Source of the DNA: Acinetobacter parvus DSM 16617 = CIP 108168
GTDB taxonomy: Bacteria > Pseudomonadota > Gammaproteobacteria > Pseudomonadales > Moraxellaceae
Assembly (NCBI RefSeq): GCF_000368025.1
Contig: NZ_KB849212.1
Location: forward strand, 308,331 to 372,330
Length of the DNA stretch: 64,000 nucleotides
Direction of reading: 5' to 3'
Positions 1 through 8,945 of this stretch are shown one piece after another. The notes beneath the pieces are model-generated. The model saw only the letters and a program-made list of their open reading frames with translations, made no database searches and was not told the origin of the DNA. Every line of letters begins with the position of its first letter. Within the stretch, counting starts at the first letter, position 1. The position numbers were made by a program, and so were the translations under genes.

Positions 1-541
1 CTTCCGCTTTGGCGACTGACCAAAGCTGAATCAGTTTCTGCACCGCCCAATCTGCACTACTTGGCAAAGGCGTTAGAATCACTTTATGGTTAGCAAATAA
101 ATCGACTTTACCTGCATGTACACCTGTATGTTCCGCACCTGCAATTGGATGCCCAGGTACAAAACCAACAGGCAGATGTTCACCAAACACTGCCTTCGCT
201 GCATCCACCACATTGCCTTTGGTACTACCCACATCGGTAATGATGACATTCTCTGCAAGATAAGGTTTGATCTGTTCCAACACTTTTTGTGTGGCACGAA
301 CAGGCAATGCCAAAACAATTAAATCCGCACCCTGAACCGCTTCCTCAGGATTTGTATAACCATGTTGAATTAGACCGAGTGCTTTGGCATCTTCCAATGT
401 TTTTTTTGAGCGTGTTGAAGCCACAATTTCAGACGCAAGTTGTTCCGCCACAATCACACGCGCAAGACTTGACCCAATCAGCCCAAGTCCAATAAATGCA
501 ACTTTTTTAAACAATACTTTAGAAACAGATGCTTGAGACAT
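1..541 (-). CDS. tyrA: Prephenate dehydrogenase TyrA, 5' part (runs off the window)
   Basis: The first 180 codons of a minus-strand gene are present; the rest lies left of position 1. The protein opens with a Rossmann NAD-binding motif (GLGLIG, residues 18-23), followed by the VVA/AST and DVGSTK segments and a GHPIAGAEHTG motif typical of prephenate dehydrogenases. These enzymes oxidise prephenate to 4-hydroxyphenylpyruvate for tyrosine synthesis. It lies 75 bp downstream of pheA on the same strand, so the two are probably co-transcribed. In Acinetobacter this gene is often fused to aroA (EPSP synthase); the window is too short to see whether that holds here. The ATG at 541 is the only start in frame before the motif. 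Confidence 0.9.
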   Translation of the reverse strand, partial: MSQASVSKVLFKKVAFIGLGLIGSSLARVIVAEQLASEIVASTRSKKTLEDAKALGLIQHGYTNPEEAVQGADLIVLALPVRATQKVLEQIKPYLAENVIITDVGSTKGNVVDAAKAVFGEHLPVGFVPGHPIAGAEHTGVHAGKVDLFANHKVILTPLPSSADWAVQKLIQLWSVAKAE

Positions 542-616
542 AAAAGATGTTTGCCTAATGAGAAGACTTTGATATGGATAGATGATTCATCCACCTATCC
601 ATACGATAAAACAGTT

Positions 617-1726
617 TTATAAAACAGCGATTGGATAAGAACCCAGTACACGCAACTCTTTGACCATTGGACGGATTTCATCTAGTGCAGCCGCCACATT
701 GTCCTGATCAATATGCCCCTCCAGATCAATGAAGAACACATAGGCCCATTTTTCTGGTAGAGCTGGACGAGTTTCAATACTGGTCAAGCTGATTTGATGC
801 TTGGCAAATGGTGCAAGAATTTCCAGCAATGCCCCAGCACGATCATGTGCTGAGATCAACAATGAGGTCTTATCATTGCCACTTTGTGGAATTTTCTCAC
901 GACCAATCACCAGGAAGCGTGTGGTATTTTCAGGATTATCTTCGATATTGCTATATAAAATCTCAAGGTTGTACATGCTGGCTGCGATATCAGAGGCGAT
1001 TGCAGCAGAATGCCATTCGTTACGAATACGGCGAGCCGCTTCCGCATTTGAGTTTAGTGCAACACGCTCTACCCCAGGATAATGCGCATCTAACCACTTA
1101 CGGCATTGAGCCAAGGTTTGTTGATGTGCATAAATCTGCTTAATGCTGTCTTTACGGGTATTTTCAGAAACAAGGAATTGATGATGAATACGCAATTCAA
1201 CTTCACCAATCACATTCAGGCTAGAAGCCTTAAAACAGTCCAGTGTATGGTTAACAATTCCTTCTGAGGAGTTTTCAACAGGAACCACGCCATAATGCGC
1301 ACTACCCGCCTCCACTTCACGGAACACTTCATCAATGGTTGGCAATGGACGAACCACTGCATCATTACCAAAATGTTTCAGTACCGCGGAGTGGGTATAG
1401 GTTCCTTCTGGCCCTAAAAATGCGATACTTTGTGGGGCTTCAAGTGCCAGACATGCTGACATGATTTCACGGAACAAGCGTGCCATGGTCGCATCGGACA
1501 ATGGCCCCTGATTGCGCTCCATCACTTTACGCAGCACCTGTGCCTCACGTTCAGGGCGATAAAACAGTGGGTTGTCTTCGGCTGCAAACTTCGCCTTGGC
1601 TACGGCTTCCGCCAATGTGGCACGGCGATTGAGTAATTCCTGGATTTGTTGATCAACACTATCAATATCGTTACGAATTTGTTCTAAATTAAGTGAAGTC
1701 GATGTGTTTTGTCCATCGTTTACCAT
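617..1726 (-). CDS. pheA: Bifunctional chorismate mutase / prephenate dehydratase
   Basis: The 369-residue protein converts chorismate to prephenate and then to phenylpyruvate in phenylalanine synthesis. The N-terminal helical chorismate mutase domain (about 10-95) is followed by a prephenate dehydratase domain starting at GPEGTYTH, with the NTTRF motif near its end, and a C-terminal ACT regulatory domain. The ACT GALL motif is present, and the usual ESRP reads ETRP, so phenylalanine feedback inhibition is expected. I chose the ATG at 1726 because a GAGG ribosome-binding site sits 9 nt upstream; an in-frame ATG at 1750 has no comparable site. tyrA follows on the same strand. A Fur-box-like sequence lies about 135 bp upstream. 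Confidence 0.95.
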   Translation of the reverse strand: MVNDGQNTSTSLNLEQIRNDIDSVDQQIQELLNRRATLAEAVAKAKFAAEDNPLFYRPEREAQVLRKVMERNQGPLSDATMARLFREIMSACLALEAPQSIAFLGPEGTYTHSAVLKHFGNDAVVRPLPTIDEVFREVEAGSAHYGVVPVENSSEGIVNHTLDCFKASSLNVIGEVELRIHHQFLVSENTRKDSIKQIYAHQQTLAQCRKWLDAHYPGVERVALNSNAEAARRIRNEWHSAAIASDIAASMYNLEILYSNIEDNPENTTRFLVIGREKIPQSGNDKTSLLISAHDRAGALLEILAPFAKHQISLTSIETRPALPEKWAYVFFIDLEGHIDQDNVAAALDEIRPMVKELRVLGSYPIAVL

Positions 1727-1862
1727 TGAATGCAGCCTCAGCAAAATCATCTATAAGAATGGATTACAATTCATCTGTGAATTGGTTATCTGGGCTAGTA
1801 TAACAAGACTTTAAGCTATTAAACACGCTGAGTTTTAACTCTTTTCATGACTCAACGTTATT

Positions 1863-1881
1863 GATAATGATTTTCATTATA
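1863..1881. promoter_or_regulatory. Fur-box-like palindrome upstream of pheA
   Basis: The 19 bases match the classical Fur consensus at 16 positions and are nearly palindromic around the centre. The site lies about 137 bp upstream of the pheA start and beside a small inverted-repeat element. No iron gene is adjacent, so it either adds iron control to pheA or is left over from a lost gene. Confidence 0.55.
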
Positions 1882-1909
1882 TATTTAATGCTAAATTTCA
1901 GTTCTCGTG

Positions 1910-2021
1910 GGCTTTGTTGCACAAATAGCTAACACTATGATTTTATTATATTTATTTTTATTAAAATTCTAGGAAAAACCTTGGAAATCAGTATTTTGCA
2001 AAATATTTATGCAACAAAGCC
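1910..2021. mobile_element. 112-bp MITE-like element with IS5-type ends
   Basis: A non-coding AT-rich stretch is bounded by 17-bp inverted repeats that differ at one base (left GGCTTTGTTGCACAAAT, right GGCTTTGTTGCATAAAT). The ends resemble those I recall for IS5-family elements of Acinetobacter, and the first 16 bases recur at 17452. It has no room for a transposase, so it would need one supplied in trans. I could not see a clear target duplication. With the Fur-box-like site it accounts for the 365-bp gap between pheA and the acyl-CoA dehydrogenase. Confidence 0.65.
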
Positions 2022-2048
2022 TATGCCAATAGAAAAATAGTATCTATC

Positions 2049-2080
2049 AAAAAACAGCCTGCTCGAAAGCAGGCTGTTTT
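2049..2080 (-). terminator. Intrinsic terminator of the acyl-CoA dehydrogenase gene
   Basis: A perfect 11-bp stem (AAACAGCCTGC/GCAGGCTGTTT) with a 6-nt loop is followed on the minus strand by a run of T. It lies 12 bp beyond the stop codon of the dehydrogenase. Confidence 0.9.
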
Positions 2081-2091
2081 ATCAAGATTAA

Positions 2092-3237
2092 TTAAGCTTT
2101 ACCAATCAATCCACGTGCCACGATTTCTTTCATGATTTCATTGGTACCACCGTAAATACGCTGGATACGTGCATCAACAAAGAAGCGTGAAATTGGATAT
2201 TCAGTCATATAACCATAGCCACCAAATAACTGAAGCAAGTTGTCAGCAACTTTCATTTGCATGTCAGTACTGAAGCTCTTGAGTGCAGCCGCAGTTTCAA
2301 CATCCAGTTTGCCCTCATTATATAAGGCCACGTTTTGATTATAGAAAGCAGCAGTTGCCAATTCATCAATCTTCGCCTGAGCTAAGACAAAACGTGTGTT
2401 CTGGAAGTTAGCAATCGCCTGACCAAATGCCTGACGCTCTTTCACATATTGGGTCGCAAGATCAATTGAGCCACGAATTGCGCCCAAAGAGGTCGCTGCG
2501 ATTGCAGTACGCTCACGAGGTAATTCCTGCATCAAATAAGCAAAACCTGAACCTGCGTTACCCAACAACTGGTCTTTAGGTACTTTGACATTATCAAAGA
2601 AAAGTTCAGAGGTATCCTGTGAATGCAGACCAATTTTGTCTAAGTTCGTGCCCTTTTTAAAGCCTTCCAAATGGGTATCAACCAATAATAAAGACACACC
2701 TTTGGCACGAGCTTGCGGATCAGTTTTCACTGCCAGAACCACAACATCAGCATGCTGACCATTTGAGATAAAGGTTTTAGAACCATTTAACACATAGTGA
2801 TCACCTTGCAAAATTGCACTGGTACGCATGGCCTGCAAGTCTGAACCAGCACCAGGCTCAGTCATACCAATTGCACCCACCACTTCACCAGACACCATTT
2901 TTGGCAACCAATACTGTTTCTGTTCTTCTGACCCAATATGTTGGATATATGGTGCAGCAATTTCAGAGTGACACGAAATACCAGTTGATAAGGCACAATA
3001 ACCAGCACGCGCAGATTCTTCAACCAACATCAATGAATAATGGGTTGGTACGCCATAACCACCATATTCTTCTGGCACGTCTACGCACAGGAAGCCATTT
3101 TCACCCAATAATGTCCAGACAGAACGCGGCATAATGCCCTCACGTTCCCATTTTTCATAATGAGGTGCAATGTGTTCACTCATAAAACGTTTAAAGTTGT
3201 CACGGAAGAGTTCCAAATCTGCATCATAAGCTAACAT
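2092..3237 (-). CDS. Acyl-CoA dehydrogenase
   Basis: The 381-residue FAD enzyme has the full family layout: an N-terminal helical domain, a beta domain with GAIGMTEPGAGSD (about 121-133), and a C-terminal helical domain ending in YGGTNEIMKE. Because that last motif has Gly where medium-chain enzymes carry the catalytic Glu, the base is probably Glu242 in LPRER, as in long-chain and isovaleryl-CoA dehydrogenases. It oxidises acyl-CoA to enoyl-CoA and passes electrons to ETF. Substrate length is not readable from the sequence. It stands alone, diverging from ybiB across a 231-bp region, and has its own terminator. Confidence 0.9.
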   Translation of the reverse strand: MLAYDADLELFRDNFKRFMSEHIAPHYEKWEREGIMPRSVWTLLGENGFLCVDVPEEYGGYGVPTHYSLMLVEESARAGYCALSTGISCHSEIAAPYIQHIGSEEQKQYWLPKMVSGEVVGAIGMTEPGAGSDLQAMRTSAILQGDHYVLNGSKTFISNGQHADVVVLAVKTDPQARAKGVSLLLVDTHLEGFKKGTNLDKIGLHSQDTSELFFDNVKVPKDQLLGNAGSGFAYLMQELPRERTAIAATSLGAIRGSIDLATQYVKERQAFGQAIANFQNTRFVLAQAKIDELATAAFYNQNVALYNEGKLDVETAAALKSFSTDMQMKVADNLLQLFGGYGYMTEYPISRFFVDARIQRIYGGTNEIMKEIVARGLIGKA

Positions 3238-3468
3238 CTTTATTTCCTTTCGCTTTCATTTTTCTTGAAAATTTGCTTCGCAACCATGCTAATGATTTTT
3301 AGGTAGGATGTCATGTCCCTTTTGCATCAAATCACCCGACTGATGCGGTCAATAATTTTGTTTGCAGTGGTTATTTTCGAGACCCAATTGCTTATTGAAT
3401 AAACAGAAGTTCTGATTTTTTACGCTAAATGCATCACTTTTATGTCATATTAATTTTAATTCTTCACC

Positions 3469-4485
3469 ATGACTGCAAATACGATCATGAATACCAAACG
3501 CAATATTTATAAAGATGCTGAACATCCTTTCGCCCAATACATACGAATCGTTGGTAAGGGTAAGACGGGTGCGCGTTCACTGACTTATGATGAGGCCTAT
3601 CAGGCTTTTAGCATGATCTTAAAAAATGAGGTGCTTGATGTTCAGTTGGGTGCTTTTTTAATGTTGTTACGGGTTAAGGAAGAATCTGTTGATGAACTGG
3701 CTGGTTTTGTCCAGGCAACGCGTGATCAACTTAATTTTCAACCGCTGAATGTTGATCTGGATTGGTCATCATACGCAGGGAAACGTAAACATTATCCGTG
3801 GTTTTTATTGGCAGCCTTAACACTGGCCCATCATGGTTATAAGATCGTGATGCATGGTGCATCGGGTCATACCATTAACCGTGTTTATACAGAACAGGTT
3901 TTACAATACTTAGGCTATTCAATCTGCCAAAATGAACAGGAGGTTAAACAACAACTAGAAAGACATAACTTTGCCTATTTGCCTCTTGAAGTGATCTCAC
4001 CAATTTTAAGTGATCTGATTTCATTGAGAAATGTGATGGGCTTACGTTCACCCATTCATACCCTTGCCCGCCTGATTAATCCTTTTAATGCCAAAGCCAC
4101 TTTACAGGCCATTTTCCACCCTGCTTATCGAACCTCACACCAACACACCGCGTTCCGTTTAGGTTATCAAAATAGTGCGGTGATTAAAGGTGAAGGAGGT
4201 GAATTTGAGCGTAACCCTGATGCAAAAACCCTTATTTGTGGGATTAAAAATGGTGAGTTATATGAGTATGAATTACCCAAACTGACACCTGAACGTAGCC
4301 CTATTGAAGAAGAGCTCGATCTTGAAGTGTTTAAAGCGGTTTGGCTTGGTCAGCAGCAACATGACTATGGTGAAATGGCCGTCACTGAAACCATCGGAAT
4401 CGCTTTATATACGATGGGTGTGGTCAGTAGTTTTGATGAGGCGATGGTTAAAGCAAAAGAGCTTTGGGAAAGTCGAAAAATTTAG
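3469..4485 (+). CDS. ybiB: YbiB/TrpD2-family DNA-binding protein
   Basis: The 338-residue protein resembles anthranilate phosphoribosyltransferase in fold (GKTGARSLTYDEAYQAF near the N terminus, then MHGASGHTINR and LGYQNSAVIKGEGGE). It belongs to the TrpD2/YbiB branch, which lacks the glycine-rich PRPP loop of true TrpD. E. coli YbiB binds nucleic acids and is linked to the SOS response; no enzymatic activity is known. The first ATG at 3469 has a weak ribosome-binding site, and a second in-frame ATG at 3487 is equally plausible. The gene converges with yeaC. Confidence 0.8.
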   Translation: MTANTIMNTKRNIYKDAEHPFAQYIRIVGKGKTGARSLTYDEAYQAFSMILKNEVLDVQLGAFLMLLRVKEESVDELAGFVQATRDQLNFQPLNVDLDWSSYAGKRKHYPWFLLAALTLAHHGYKIVMHGASGHTINRVYTEQVLQYLGYSICQNEQEVKQQLERHNFAYLPLEVISPILSDLISLRNVMGLRSPIHTLARLINPFNAKATLQAIFHPAYRTSHQHTAFRLGYQNSAVIKGEGGEFERNPDAKTLICGIKNGELYEYELPKLTPERSPIEEELDLEVFKAVWLGQQQHDYGEMAVTETIGIALYTMGVVSSFDEAMVKAKELWESRKI

Positions 4486-4499
4486 GCTTCATTCATTAA

Positions 4500-4528
4500 A
4501 AAACCCAGTGTTTTTAATGGGTCTTTAA
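4500..4528. terminator. Possible convergent terminator between ybiB and yeaC
   Basis: A short ACCCA/TGGGT stem flanked by A and T runs sits in the 44-bp gap between the converging ybiB and yeaC stop codons. The stem is weak, so confidence is modest. Confidence 0.4.
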
Positions 4529-4529
4529 T

Positions 4530-4802
4530 TTAAACAAACCGAATTGGTTTAAATTCAGGTTCATGTTTGTGATGGTCATCATCACATTCCTCACCCTCTT
4601 CCTTTGTACCACGATCAATATAGCCACTACGCTGTTCTTCTGGTAAATGTTTCATTTCCCATGCATAAACAGCCTGCATACAGGTTTCACGTTGTTCTTT
4701 GGTCAATGCAATACCATTTGGCCATTTGCCAATTTCAACGGCTGTTTTTAAGCGCTCAACAATTTCAGGATTTAAAACAGCGAGCATTTGTTCAATATTC
4801 AT
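4530..4802 (-). CDS. yeaC: DUF1315 family protein (YeaC-like)
   Basis: A 90-residue protein matches the DUF1315 family, with the core EIVERLKTAVEIGKWPNG and a downstream QREtxxQxVxxWE pattern. The C terminus adds an acidic, histidine-bearing tail (EEGEECDDDHHKHEPE) that could bind metal; that is inference. The function of the family is unknown. Its ATG overlaps the nadK stop in an ATGA arrangement, so it is translationally coupled to NAD kinase. Confidence 0.8.
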   Translation of the reverse strand: MNIEQMLAVLNPEIVERLKTAVEIGKWPNGIALTKEQRETCMQAVYAWEMKHLPEEQRSGYIDRGTKEEGEECDDDHHKHEPEFKPIRFV

Positions 4803-5707
4803 GAGTCATCCTGTTGAAAAGATTCGAAATCTTGATTCCAGCCCAGTTTAGTACGGCAAGCCATATAAAAATCGTACCCAGGCGGATGTAATAAGCTTAG
4901 TTTAAATGGATGTTTGCGAATATGCACAGTGTCACCCACATTTAATGCAACACTATGTTGTCCATCGGCGCTGACCATGGGTAAAACCCGATTTTCACGA
5001 ATGGTAATTTTAATCTCACTTTGTCCACCAACCACAATCGGACGAGAGGACAAGGTATGCGGATGCATGGGCACCAATGCAATCGCATCCATACTTGGAT
5101 GCAAAATAGGTCCACCACCAGACAATGCATATGCTGTCGAACCCGTTGGTGTGGAAACAATTAAACCGTCACTGTGCTGACGATAGACATATTGCCCATC
5201 AATACTGAGTTCGAAATCAATCATATGGACTGATCGTCCAGAATGTAGAACCACATCATTTAATGCAATTGCATCATAAATGATTTCACCATTAGACCGA
5301 ATTTCCATTTCCAGCAGGAAACGGCGATCCAGTTGAAAATGTCCCTGCAACACCTGATCTAGCTTAAAGATTGCTTCGGCAGGTTTAATGTCGGTTAAAA
5401 AGCCCAGTCGCCCACGGTTAATCCCAATCACAGGAGTATTGTATCGAACCAAGGCACGTGCAGCATGTAGTAGCGACCCATCACCGCCCACTACAATCAC
5501 TAAATCCACGACTTCGCCCAATAAATTACGGCTGACAGTCTGTCCATGGCTATAAGGTACGAGTTTCGCTGTTTCCTGATCAAAGACAGGATTTAAACCT
5601 AAGGTGATCAAGTGATCATGAATCAAACATAAGGTTTCTACTACAGAATCTTTATCTGGTCGCCCAATCAAACCAATATTTCGAAAGGATTTATGTGAAA
5701 TTTGCAC
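4799..5707 (-). CDS. nadK: NAD kinase
   Basis: NAD kinase phosphorylates NAD to NADP in the cytoplasm. The hallmark GGDGS motif lies in the VVGGDGSLLHAAR segment, and the substrate-binding SGLIVSTPTGSTAY-type motif (here DGLIVSTPTGSTAYALSGG) is intact. I prefer a GTG start at 5707, giving 302 residues that begin VQISHKSFRN, because this matches the length I recall for Acinetobacter NadK and a GGAG lies 11 nt upstream. An in-frame ATG at 5743 would add 12 residues of unconvincing sequence. It is the first gene of a two-gene unit with yeaC. Confidence 0.93.
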   Translation of the reverse strand: MQISHKSFRNIGLIGRPDKDSVVETLCLIHDHLITLGLNPVFDQETAKLVPYSHGQTVSRNLLGEVVDLVIVVGGDGSLLHAARALVRYNTPVIGINRGRLGFLTDIKPAEAIFKLDQVLQGHFQLDRRFLLEMEIRSNGEIIYDAIALNDVVLHSGRSVHMIDFELSIDGQYVYRQHSDGLIVSTPTGSTAYALSGGGPILHPSMDAIALVPMHPHTLSSRPIVVGGQSEIKITIRENRVLPMVSADGQHSVALNVGDTVHIRKHPFKLSLLHPPGYDFYMACRTKLGWNQDFESFQQDDS

Positions 5708-5940
5708 GAATAATTCAGCTCCGCTGCGCTTCCTGACTATCATATCATTAACTATCAGAAATTCGTTGACGATTGTTAAAAAGTATAAAAATGTCTATTC
5801 GTTGTTTTTTTACTCAGTTAATGTCAACACATTCTTAAAGTTTTTATTGCATGTTGCTATTTATTCACAGTTTTACGATTGCAAATTGCGCATAAGCTAT
5901 CGCATCATTAACCCCATTGTTTTGATTTTAACGCAAATCT

Positions 5941-8346
5941 ATGAAGTGTGAACGTGGTATCGGTTTTCTTGCGCTAATTTTTTCCATTTTAGTGATTGGT
6001 GTTTTTATTGCCTTTAGTATCTATCTGATCCGTCTGGATAATATTATTCGCAATAAGTTTGAAGGTCAGCGCTGGGATATTCCAGCCAAGGTATTTGCTC
6101 GTCCTCTAGAAATCTATGCAAATGCGCCAATTACTCAGGAAAACTTCATTCAGGAACTGAAATTACTGGGTTATAAAAATACGGCAAACTATGAAAAATC
6201 AGGTAGCTATGTCACCCAAGGCAACCAGATGTATGTCCATACACGTGGTTTTGACTATGGTGACAGCAATGAACCTGAACAGGTGCTTGAAATTGGTTTC
6301 CTGAATGGGCAGGTCGGTGAAATCCGTTCCACCAAACCATCAAGCACAGGCATTGCACGGCTGGAACCTTTATTGATTGGTGGTATTTACCCTCAGCATA
6401 ATGAAGACCGCGTACTCATTAAACTAGATAAAGTACCAAAAACACTGATTGAGGCTTTGATCTCAACTGAGGACCGCAACTTCTATCACCATCACGGTGT
6501 TTCAGTTCGTGGCACTGCACGTGCTCTAGTCAGCAATGTGACGGGTGGTAAACGTCAAGGTGGATCAACACTCACACAACAGTTGGTGAAAAACTTTTAT
6601 CTTTCCCCTGAAAAAACCCTGAAGCGTAAAGTCAATGAAGCGCTGATGGCGTTATTGATTGAACTGCATTATAGCAAGGATGAAATTCTTGAAACCTATC
6701 TGAATGAAGTGAATTTAGGTCAAAATGGCAGTTATTCCATCAATGGTTATGGTCTGGCTTCACAGTTCTATTTTGGTTTACCTTTACGTGAATTGAATAT
6801 TTCCCAACAAGCCTATTTGGTTGGTTTAGTACAGGGCCCTTCTTTATATAACCCTTGGCGTAATCCTGAAGCGGCAAAAAAACGCCGTGATGTTGTACTG
6901 AACAACATGAAAGTTATGGGCTATCTCAGTGAGGCGGAATATCAGGATGAAATTGCACGTCCTTTAAATGTAGTGAGCAAACCGACTCTAGGACCTGCGA
7001 AATTCCCTGATTTCCTTGATATTGTCCGTCGTCAGCTACGCACCGAATATCAGGAAAGTGACATTACCAATCAGGGTTTAAGAATTTTTACGACACTAGA
7101 TCCAATCACACAGATTCAGGTGCAAAATGCGTTTAAAAATTCAGTTGATCGTCTGGCGAATGCCAATCCTGCCCGTTTAAAGAACTTACAGGGTGCCATT
7201 GTTGTCGCTCATCCAGACAATGGTGAACTGGTTGCCGCTGTGGGATCGACTCAAGACTTTACAGGTTTTAACCGTACACTGGATGCTAAACGTCAAGTGG
7301 GTTCATTACTGAAACCTGTCATCTATTTAAGTGCACTTGAGTCAGGCCGTTATACATGGGCTAGCCCAATTGAAGATACAGCCATCAGTATTCCAATTGA
7401 TGGTTATAAAAACTGGACACCCAAAAATTATAGTGGTGGTGAGCATGGTGTGGTTCCAATGCAGCAGGCTTTGGCAAATTCATACAACCTTTCTACTGTA
7501 CGTTTGGCGAACGAGTTTGGCCTATCTACATTCACAAATAAGCTCAGACAGTTTGGGGTAAGTTCAGATATTCCAGCCTATCCATCCATTTATCTGGGGG
7601 CGGTGAATATGTCACCAATGGAAGTGCTGAGCGTTTATGGAAACTTTGCCACAGGTGGCTTTAAATACCCTACCCGTTCTATCCGCACTGTTGTGGATGC
7701 AAAAGGGCATTTATTGGAGCGTTATGGTTTGAATGTACAGCAAACCATTGACCCCGCCACCGCCTACATCCTGAATTATGGTTTACAGCAAGTCATGCGT
7801 TCAGGTACAGGCCGCTCTGCCTATGGGAGCTTGCCTGAATCACTGAATCTTGCAGGAAAATCAGGAACAACCAACGATACACGCGATTCATGGTTTGCTG
7901 GTTATTCTGGCAATCATGTCGCTGTGGTCTGGTTAGGGCTGGATGACAACAAGGTGACTGGTCTGACAGGTTCCTCTGGTGCATTGCCAGTCTGGACCAA
8001 TGTCATGAAACAGCTTCGTCAGGAACCTGTAAATCTTCGTCAAACCGACAACGTTCAATGGCAGTGGATTGATAGCGCCAGCGGTGAGCTTTCTGCCCAG
8101 GGCTGTGATGGCGCATTGTATATTCCATTGCTTCGTCAAACTGTACCTCGCCATGCAACGGTTTGCGGTCAGTCTCATTATGAAGTTGAACCAACCTATA
8201 TGCCTCAGGGTGGTACATCAGAAAATGATCATGATGATGGCACAAACAATTATATTCGGGAAAGCGAAAACCAGATGGACAATGATTTATCAAATCATAC
8301 GCCAACACGCATCATTTCCAGTGGTAGCTACAGCGTTGAAAATTAA
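5941..8346 (+). CDS. mrcB: Penicillin-binding protein 1B (class A PBP)
   Basis: This 801-residue bifunctional peptidoglycan synthase has an N-terminal membrane anchor (about 7-31), a UB2H-like region (about 50-140), a GT51 glycosyltransferase domain and a transpeptidase domain. The glycosyltransferase shows the catalytic EDRNFYHHHG motif (Glu177) and QGGSTLTQQLVKN. The transpeptidase motifs are all present: SLLK at 455-458 (acylated serine 455), SYN at 514-516 and KSGT at 640-643. It polymerises lipid II and cross-links the glycan in the periplasm. The next gene encodes a lipoprotein of the type that activates PBP1b in Pseudomonas. Confidence 0.95.
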   Translation: MKCERGIGFLALIFSILVIGVFIAFSIYLIRLDNIIRNKFEGQRWDIPAKVFARPLEIYANAPITQENFIQELKLLGYKNTANYEKSGSYVTQGNQMYVHTRGFDYGDSNEPEQVLEIGFLNGQVGEIRSTKPSSTGIARLEPLLIGGIYPQHNEDRVLIKLDKVPKTLIEALISTEDRNFYHHHGVSVRGTARALVSNVTGGKRQGGSTLTQQLVKNFYLSPEKTLKRKVNEALMALLIELHYSKDEILETYLNEVNLGQNGSYSINGYGLASQFYFGLPLRELNISQQAYLVGLVQGPSLYNPWRNPEAAKKRRDVVLNNMKVMGYLSEAEYQDEIARPLNVVSKPTLGPAKFPDFLDIVRRQLRTEYQESDITNQGLRIFTTLDPITQIQVQNAFKNSVDRLANANPARLKNLQGAIVVAHPDNGELVAAVGSTQDFTGFNRTLDAKRQVGSLLKPVIYLSALESGRYTWASPIEDTAISIPIDGYKNWTPKNYSGGEHGVVPMQQALANSYNLSTVRLANEFGLSTFTNKLRQFGVSSDIPAYPSIYLGAVNMSPMEVLSVYGNFATGGFKYPTRSIRTVVDAKGHLLERYGLNVQQTIDPATAYILNYGLQQVMRSGTGRSAYGSLPESLNLAGKSGTTNDTRDSWFAGYSGNHVAVVWLGLDDNKVTGLTGSSGALPVWTNVMKQLRQEPVNLRQTDNVQWQWIDSASGELSAQGCDGALYIPLLRQTVPRHATVCGQSHYEVEPTYMPQGGTSENDHDDGTNNYIRESENQMDNDLSNHTPTRIISSGSYSVEN

Positions 8347-8365
8347 TTTCTACTGGGATTTGGAC

Positions 8366-8938
8366 ATGATCAAGAAAATAACTTTCGCAATTGGTGTACT
8401 TGTACTGGCTGGCTGTACTGCCACTCCAGAAAAAGTCACGACCACTAAACCTGTTAATCCACCAGCAGGCACGAATACGCAGAAGAAAAAAGTGACTCCG
8501 CCTGCTTCTGGTGTAAAGGTCATTCCATATGACCAAAAAGAGATTAAACGGCAAACCGTGACACCACAGGTGGTGGTACCTGAACAAAAGGTGAAGCAGA
8601 AGTTTAGTAATGATGGTGCTCAACTCCCCGCCTTTAGGACCCTGATGCAAAAGACCCAGACCGCGTATAAAAGTCAGCAACTTGCGGAAGCAGAACGTTA
8701 TGCGCTTCAAGCCCAACGGATTGCACCACAGGCTTCTGAAACCTATTTATATCTGGGTCTAATCGCCAACCAGCGGAAAGAGTATGCCAATGCCGAGGCT
8801 TTGGCGCGCCGCGGTTTAAGCTATGCACAGAGCAATGCCATGAAAAAGCAGCTTTGGACAATTGTGCTTCGTGCCAGCGAAGCACGTAATCATCCAGTCA
8901 AGGCACAGGAAGCGAAAAAAGCAATTCAGTCACTTTAG
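8366..8938 (+). CDS. lpoP: TPR lipoprotein, probable PBP1b activator (LpoP-like)
   Basis: A 190-residue protein starts with a lipoprotein signal peptide ending in LVLAGC (lipobox), then a Pro/Thr/Lys-rich linker, then a C-terminal tetratricopeptide region (roughly 90-190). The open frame extends further upstream inside mrcB, but the ATG at 8366 places the lipobox correctly and is preceded by a GGGA site. It starts 20 bp after mrcB. In Pseudomonas aeruginosa the TPR lipoprotein LpoP, encoded beside PBP1b, activates that enzyme from the outer membrane. Gene position, lipobox and TPR fold support the same role here by inference. Confidence 0.75.
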   Translation: MIKKITFAIGVLVLAGCTATPEKVTTTKPVNPPAGTNTQKKKVTPPASGVKVIPYDQKEIKRQTVTPQVVVPEQKVKQKFSNDGAQLPAFRTLMQKTQTAYKSQQLAEAERYALQAQRIAPQASETYLYLGLIANQRKEYANAEALARRGLSYAQSNAMKKQLWTIVLRASEARNHPVKAQEAKKAIQSL

Positions 8939-8945
8939 AGCCTTG

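Noticed and set aside
5766..5951. 61-codon plus-strand frame between nadK and mrcB
   Set aside because: Low-complexity, Tyr/Ile/Phe-rich composition typical of AT-rich intergenic DNA, no ribosome-binding site, and it runs into the mrcB start out of frame.
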